From JAYFQF01 sp034927285 (GTDB lineage Bacteria > Bacillota > Peptococcia > DRI-13 > UBA5745), in NCBI GenBank assembly GCA_034927285.1, contig JAYFQF010000013.1:1-64000 (forward strand): 64,000 nt of DNA, given 5' to 3'. The notes beneath the pieces are model-generated. The model was not told the origin of the DNA and searched no databases. It saw only the letters and a list, made by a program, of their open reading frames with translations. Positions 59,194 through 64,000 of this stretch are shown in pieces (positions within the stretch are counted from its first letter, which is position 1; each line of letters opens with the position of its first letter). The position numbers and the translations under genes were made by a program.

Positions 59194-60209
59194 GGGGATT
59201 CCTCCTTTTTGGCCGGATGAAAGAGATGGCAGGCGATCTGGTGGCTGCCCTCCCTGGCGTAAGCGGGAGACTGGGTTTGGCAGACGGGCATGCTGAATTT
59301 GCAGCGGGGATGGAATTTACAGCCTGCCGGTAAGTCGGTAGGGTCGGGCATCAGGCCCTCGATGGGATTCAGCCGCTCCGTCTCGGTTTCCAGGTCGGGG
59401 ATGGAGCCGAAAAGGCCCTGGGTATAGGGATGCTTCCGCTCTCCCTCGAAGACTTCCTCCACCGTGCCGGATTCGATGATTTCTCCGGCGTACATAACGC
59501 AGACCTTATCGCAGATCTGGGCCACCACGCCCAAATCATGGGTGATCAGGATCAGGGAAGTGCCGGTTTTGTTTTTCAGTACCGACATGAGGGCCAGGAC
59601 CTGGGCCTGGATGGTGACGTCCAAAGCCGTTGTGGGTTCGTCGGCAATAATTAAGGAAGGGTTGCAGGCCAGGGCGATGGCGATGACCACTCTTTGCTTC
59701 ATGCCGCCGGAAAACTGGTTGGGGTATTCGTTTTTCCGGCGGGCCTGGATTCCCACAAGGCTCAGCAGTTCATCCACCCGGGCTTCCAGCTCTTCCCTGG
59801 TTTTTTTGCCGCCGTTGTTACGGTTATCGATCTCTAAAGATTCATAGATCTGTTGGCCTACGGTCATGATGGGATTTAAGGAGGTCATAGGGTCCTGAAA
59901 GATCATGGAGATTCCCTGGCCCCGGACCTTTCTTATCTCCTGCTGGTTTTTTTTCAGCAGGTCTTCTCCTTTAAAGAAGATTTCTCCGGCCTCGATACGG
60001 GCCGTCCGCTCCGGCAAAAGCCGGAGGATAGAAAGGGCTGTGGTGGTTTTACCGGCGCCGGTTTCCCCCACCAGTCCGATGGTTTCCCCGGGAGCCAGGG
60101 AAAAGCTGAGGCCATTAACGGCAAAAACCACCGCCTCGTCGGTTTTATAGACAACCTTTAAATCCCTGACTTCAAGCAAATTCTCAGCAGGGGCTGAATT
60201 TTGTGTCAT
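59178..60209 (-). CDS. Opp-type ABC ATPase (OppD)
   Basis: This protein of about 343 aa has Walker A GETGAGKTT, signature FSGGMKQRVVIAIAL, Walker B LIIADEPTTALDV and the C-terminal CKFHPRCKFSMPVC domain. I start at the ATG at 60209 after AGGTG; an in-frame GTG at 60218 is the alternative. It follows the chimeric permease. Confidence 0.9.
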   Translation of the reverse strand: MTQNSAPAENLLEVRDLKVVYKTDEAVVFAVNGLSFSLAPGETIGLVGETGAGKTTTALSILRLLPERTARIEAGEIFFKGEDLLKKNQQEIRKVRGQGISMIFQDPMTSLNPIMTVGQQIYESLEIDNRNNGGKKTREELEARVDELLSLVGIQARRKNEYPNQFSGGMKQRVVIAIALACNPSLIIADEPTTALDVTIQAQVLALMSVLKNKTGTSLILITHDLGVVAQICDKVCVMYAGEIIESGTVEEVFEGERKHPYTQGLFGSIPDLETETERLNPIEGLMPDPTDLPAGCKFHPRCKFSMPVCQTQSPAYAREGSHQIACHLFHPAKKEESPWSLC

Positions 60210-60218
60210 GGCGATCAC

Positions 60219-61247
60219 CTAATCCTTTAATCTGGGGTCCAGCACATCCCGCAGGCCGTCGCCCATCAGATTCAGGGCCAGGGCGGTGACGGCGATGGCA
60301 AGGCCGGGAATGACGACGATATGGGCGGCGTACATCATGTAGCTTTTGCCCTCGGACAGCATAGCCCCCCACTCCGGAGAGGGCGGCTGGATACCCATGC
60401 CCAGAAAGCTCATGGCGGCGGCGTCCTTAATCATCATTCCTACCGACATGGTGGTCTGAACGATAATGGTGCCGATGCCGTTGATGGCAAAAACCTGCTC
60501 CAGCACCACGGCACTGCCCATAATGCCGCCAAACTGCATCCCGGCGGAAGTGATCACCGGCAGCAGGGCGTTATTAAGGGCATGGCGAAAAATGATGATG
60601 CCGGGAGACTGGCCTTTGGAATAGGCGGTTCGGATATAGTCCTGCCGGATGGTTTCCAGCATGGTGGTTCGGGTTAAGCGGACCAGGGATGCCGCGGCCC
60701 CCAGGGCCAGAGTGACGGTAGGCAGGATGAAATGGCGGAAGGAATCCAGGCCGTTGGAGGGAAGCCATTTCAGCTTCAGGGAAAACAGAACGATGGCCAT
60801 CAGGCTCAGCCAGAAGGTGGGGACCGAAGCCATAAACATGGCGAAGGTGGTGCCCAGCATGTCGTATACGCTGTATTGCTTCACTGCGGACAACACGCCG
60901 ATGGGGATACCGATCAGAAGAGCCAGGCCGATGGCGGCGGTAGTCAGGATCAGGGTATTGGGCAGGCGCAGCAAGATGTCGTCTCTGACCGGCCGGTTGG
61001 AACGGTAGGAATTCCCCAGATCACCCTTGAGGATTCCTTTCAGATAGTTAAAATAACGGATCAGAAAAGGGTCGTTTACTCCCAGACGCTGGTTCAGCTC
61101 ATCCACGGCGGCCTGATCCGCTTTTTCGCCGAGAATGACCCTGCCGGGGCTGCTGGGCGTCAGGCACATGATCCCGAAAACGATCATGGTGATCAGCATG
61201 AGGGTGGGGATCATGATCAACAGACGTTTAATAATGTATTTGCTCAT
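60219..61247 (-). CDS. Chimeric permease: OppB N-part fused to OppC C-part
   Basis: This 342-aa protein is OppB-like for residues 1 to about 270 (LTPSSPGRVILGEKA, EAA-type loop DYIRTAYSKGQSPGIIIFRHALNN, ending GIGTIIVQTTMS). It then becomes the C-terminal 70 residues of OppC (AAAMSFLGMGIQPPSPEWGAMLSEG ... GDGLRDVLDPRLKD in outline). The last helix region of OppB and about 200 N-terminal residues of OppC are absent, consistent with one in-frame deletion of about 0.8 kb. A normal B/C heterodimer cannot form from this gene; a homodimer is conceivable but untested. Assembly error is an alternative. Confidence 0.85.
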   Translation of the reverse strand: MSKYIIKRLLIMIPTLMLITMIVFGIMCLTPSSPGRVILGEKADQAAVDELNQRLGVNDPFLIRYFNYLKGILKGDLGNSYRSNRPVRDDILLRLPNTLILTTAAIGLALLIGIPIGVLSAVKQYSVYDMLGTTFAMFMASVPTFWLSLMAIVLFSLKLKWLPSNGLDSFRHFILPTVTLALGAAASLVRLTRTTMLETIRQDYIRTAYSKGQSPGIIIFRHALNNALLPVITSAGMQFGGIMGSAVVLEQVFAINGIGTIIVQTTMSVGMMIKDAAAMSFLGMGIQPPSPEWGAMLSEGKSYMMYAAHIVVIPGLAIAVTALALNLMGDGLRDVLDPRLKD

Positions 61248-61285
61248 GTTCAGGCCTCCCTACTTCAGACAGTTTCAGCGTTATG

Positions 61286-62269
61286 TCAGACCAGGCATTG
61301 GCCCGCTTCAAAAAGGGTTTCCCCATCGACGGTCAGGGTGGGTTTCCACTGCACCATGTCGATATGCAGGGGGGCGAAGTTAACGCCGCCGAAGCCGGTG
61401 TTGTTTCCCAGGGCGATATGGCAGGTGCCGTATTTTCCCTCGTCCTCGTTGATATTGCCGGTTATCCGGCAATGAGGGTTCAGTCCCACGGCGATTTCCG
61501 CCACCTGATAGGCTTTTTCCGTGGCGGCCTCCAGCAGGAGTTTTCTGAGCTGAGCCGCTTCCTCACCGCCTTCTACGGAAACCGCCCGGCCCTTTTCCAC
61601 GGTGATTCGGATAGGCTGCCGAATGATGCCGATGCCGCCGGAGCAGCTGGCGTCCACACAGATGACGCCGTTTACCGACTCTTCCAGGGGGGCGATAAAG
61701 ACTTCGATGGTAGGCAGGCCCATCTTTACTCCGGGACGATCGGAAATTCCGGTATTGGCCCAGGCTTCCCTGCCCTGAATATCCGCTTCAATCATGGTGC
61801 CGCCCGGCGTAGTCAGAGTGATATGCCGGCCCTTGCTGACGTATTGCTGGATTTGCTCCACCTTTGGCGCGATAGCGGCAAAATCCGCCTCGATTCCACC
61901 GGATGCCAGGGTATCCAGCTGCCATTCCGAGAGGGCGGACAAACGGGCGTTATAAGGAGGCAGGCAGGCCACCCGTATGCTTTCCGAATGAAAAATAGAA
62001 GTGGAGGTGGGGGCAATGATGATGTCGGAGGCTTTGGCGGCGGCGTCCACCGCTTTCGGTAGGCTGCCGCCCGGCGGCACCTGGTTCATCAGGCAAACCA
62101 CCGGCTTGCCGCCCAATTGGTTAGCGGCATCAAACAGGTTCCAGTACAACTCTGGAGATTGTTTGGGATCTGTTATGATCAATACGTTTTCCCCCAATTT
62201 TAGCCCGCAGCATTGGGATAATAGCTTCAACGCATTATCTCTTAATTTTTCCTGATCCAAGCTTTCCAC
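61286..62269 (-). CDS. M29 aminopeptidase / NicX-like metalloprotein
   Basis: This 327-aa protein resembles the thermophilic aminopeptidase (M29) superfamily, which also includes the NicX ring-cleaving dioxygenase. The C-terminal metal site is visible in ALGNNTGFGGVNFAPLHIDM, with HCR and E residues before it. At 327 aa it is shorter than M29 peptidases (about 400) and nearer NicX length. It is the first gene of the opp locus, so it may act on the imported peptide or compound. Confidence 0.75.
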   Translation of the reverse strand: MESLDQEKLRDNALKLLSQCCGLKLGENVLIITDPKQSPELYWNLFDAANQLGGKPVVCLMNQVPPGGSLPKAVDAAAKASDIIIAPTSTSIFHSESIRVACLPPYNARLSALSEWQLDTLASGGIEADFAAIAPKVEQIQQYVSKGRHITLTTPGGTMIEADIQGREAWANTGISDRPGVKMGLPTIEVFIAPLEESVNGVICVDASCSGGIGIIRQPIRITVEKGRAVSVEGGEEAAQLRKLLLEAATEKAYQVAEIAVGLNPHCRITGNINEDEGKYGTCHIALGNNTGFGGVNFAPLHIDMVQWKPTLTVDGETLFEAGQCLV

Positions 62270-62323
62270 ATCCTTTTACTGTTATATTGCTGTTGCGAAA
62301 CAATCATTACAGATTATATATCT

Positions 62324-62352
62324 AAAATAGCTGAGACAGCAGAACTTGTCAA
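62324..62352 (-). promoter_or_regulatory. Sigma-A promoter of the second opp locus
   Basis: Minus-strand TTGACA (62352-62347), 17 bp, TATTTT (62329-62324). AGATATATAATCT just downstream is palindromic and could be a GntR site. Confidence 0.65.
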
Positions 62353-62412
62353 TATATTTCTAAAATTTAATTTTAATCAGGGGAAAATATAAAAAAACGG
62401 GGAAATATAAAA

Positions 62413-62448
62413 AAACAGCGGCGGAGATCAGCGTCTCCGCCGCTGTTT
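62413..62448 (-). terminator. Terminator of the ABC importer operon at the right end
   Basis: AAACAGCGGCGGAGA pairs with TCTCCGCCGCTGTTT (15 perfect pairs, 6-base loop); on the minus strand a T-run follows. 62449-62582 has no gene, only short CAGGCGG-type repeats near 62547-62582. Confidence 0.8.
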
Positions 62449-62582
62449 CAGCGTAAGCAAGGGCAGGCTGAACAGGGTCGGTTTTTTTGAGAAATGATTT
62501 TCTTGATCGTTGGGTCAGCCTCAGGAATACACCCGTTTTTTGGGGGGCAGGCGGCAGGCAGTAGGCAGGTTTACCGGCCTGC

Positions 62583-63354
<772 letters not shown>

Positions 63355-63380
<26 letters not shown>

Positions 63381-64000
63381 GGCGGCGGGCCTCCTTTCTC
63401 AGGCGGGTAAAATGAAGCCTTTCCCGGAGGGCCGGCAAAGATAATGCGGCGGCCACGATCATAGCGGAAACCAGCTTTAAGCCGTAGGCGGGAAAGAAGC
63501 TGGACTTGACGGCCAGGGCCACCATCAGCCGGTAGATCAGAGAGCCGGCCAGAGCCGAAAATAAGCCGAAGCTGACGCCGCGGCGGCCCAGCAGGGTCTC
63601 ACCGATGATCACGGAGGCCAGGCCCACCACCACGATGCCTACGCCGGAGCTCATATCGGCATAACCCTGATATTGATTGATCAGGGCGCCGGAAAGAGCT
63701 ACGCAGCCGTTGGAGATTGACAGGGCGGCGATTTTGGTGAAATCCACGTTAATAGAGGAAGAACGGACCATGTCCTCATTATCGCCGGTTGCCCGGATGC
63801 ACAGCCCCAGGTGGGTTTTAAAAAACCAGGACAGCAGGCCAAAAAGCAGCAGGCCGGCGGCCAGGGAGATCAGCGTTCTTCCGGCATCTTTGGACAAGGC
63901 GGGATACAGGTCCCGGATCAGGCTGAACAGGGTGTCCTTGCCGATCAAAGAGACATTGGGGGTAGCGCCCAGGGTAAAGAGGTTGACGGTATAAAGGCCG
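63355..64000 (-). CDS. ABC importer permease (TrpY-like), runs off the window
   Basis: The frame is open to the window end and continues beyond it; the visible 215 residues start GLYTVNLFTLGATPNVSLIG. Features are the coupling loop GLCIRATGDNEDMVRSSSI, five or more hydrophobic segments and GGVGIVVVGLASVIIGE-like VGIVVVGLASVIIGE. It is a LivH/TrpY-type permease for an amino acid or other small ligand; a binding protein should lie further right. Partial. Confidence 0.88.

Overview
The window looks like chromosomal DNA of a strictly anaerobic, spore-former-type Bacillota (Clostridia), with high GC for that group. The reasons are strong AGGAGG-type ribosome binding sites, a Rex redox repressor beside a NAD-linked [FeFe]-hydrogenase, a DAHP synthase with an N-terminal ferredoxin-like domain, an LTA-synthase-like enzyme, Tex, XRE/cupin regulators and sigma-A promoters with 17-bp spacers. 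Species cannot be named from the sequence.

Region 1 (1-10140, minus strand) is the most unusual part: a long sulfur operon read right to left. It starts with a sigma-A promoter, a 35-codon leader peptide with four Cys and four Met codons, and an intrinsic terminator. A methionine-type importer (metNIQ) follows, then a PLP pair resembling the MccB/MccA reverse transsulfuration enzymes, then a nitrogenase-like set: D-like, K-like, NifX-like, NifB and a NifH-like Fe protein cut short near the window edge. No nifE, nifN or nifV is present. The neighbours point to a methylthio-alkane reductase (MarBHDK-like) or related organosulfur reductase rather than N2 fixation.

Region 2 (10141-18300) holds a FecBCD-type importer with its own promoter and a terminator-bearing leader, a PIN-PhoH ATPase, pirin, an FMN reductase and a YhcC-like radical SAM protein. 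Region 3 (17749-25300) holds an XRE-cupin regulator, a GntP-family permease with a D-serine/D-threonine-type PLP enzyme, a thioredoxin-reductase-like flavoprotein, Tex and MntP. Region 4 (25341-28522) is a second metNIQ operon preceded by a promoter, a 55-codon leader with eight Met codons and a terminator.

Region 5 (28576-31753) holds a YoaP-like acetyltransferase and an LTA-synthase-like protein. Region 6 (31790-40685) is a complete shikimate/Phe/Tyr operon (DAHP synthase, tyrA, aroB, aroA, aroC, pheA, fused aroE-aroK, aroQ). It follows a 37-codon leader rich in Phe, Tyr and Trp and a strong terminator. aroE carries an in-frame amber codon. Three amino-acid operons in 32 kb therefore share one layout: promoter, amino-acid-biased leader peptide, terminator, operon. 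This suggests ribosome-mediated attenuation where Bacillota usually use T-boxes or SAM riboswitches.

Region 7 (40815-46554) is an Opp/Dpp transporter whose oppC has a stop at codon 6. Region 8 (46800-52750) has a GH25 lysozyme, a Cys-rich DUF5714-like protein, rex and a three-gene [FeFe]-hydrogenase with a candidate Rex operator. Region 9 (52757-55371) has small genes, a probable type I toxin-antitoxin locus, a molbindin, an orphan phage-like protein, tRNA-Lys(CTT) and an XRE regulator. Region 10 (55444-62352, minus) is a second Opp locus in which oppB and oppC have collapsed into one chimeric permease. The right end (62413-64000, minus) is an ABC importer running off the window.

Several genes carry lesions (NifH-like truncation, aroE amber, oppC ochre, oppBC deletion). 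They may be real decay or consensus/assembly errors.
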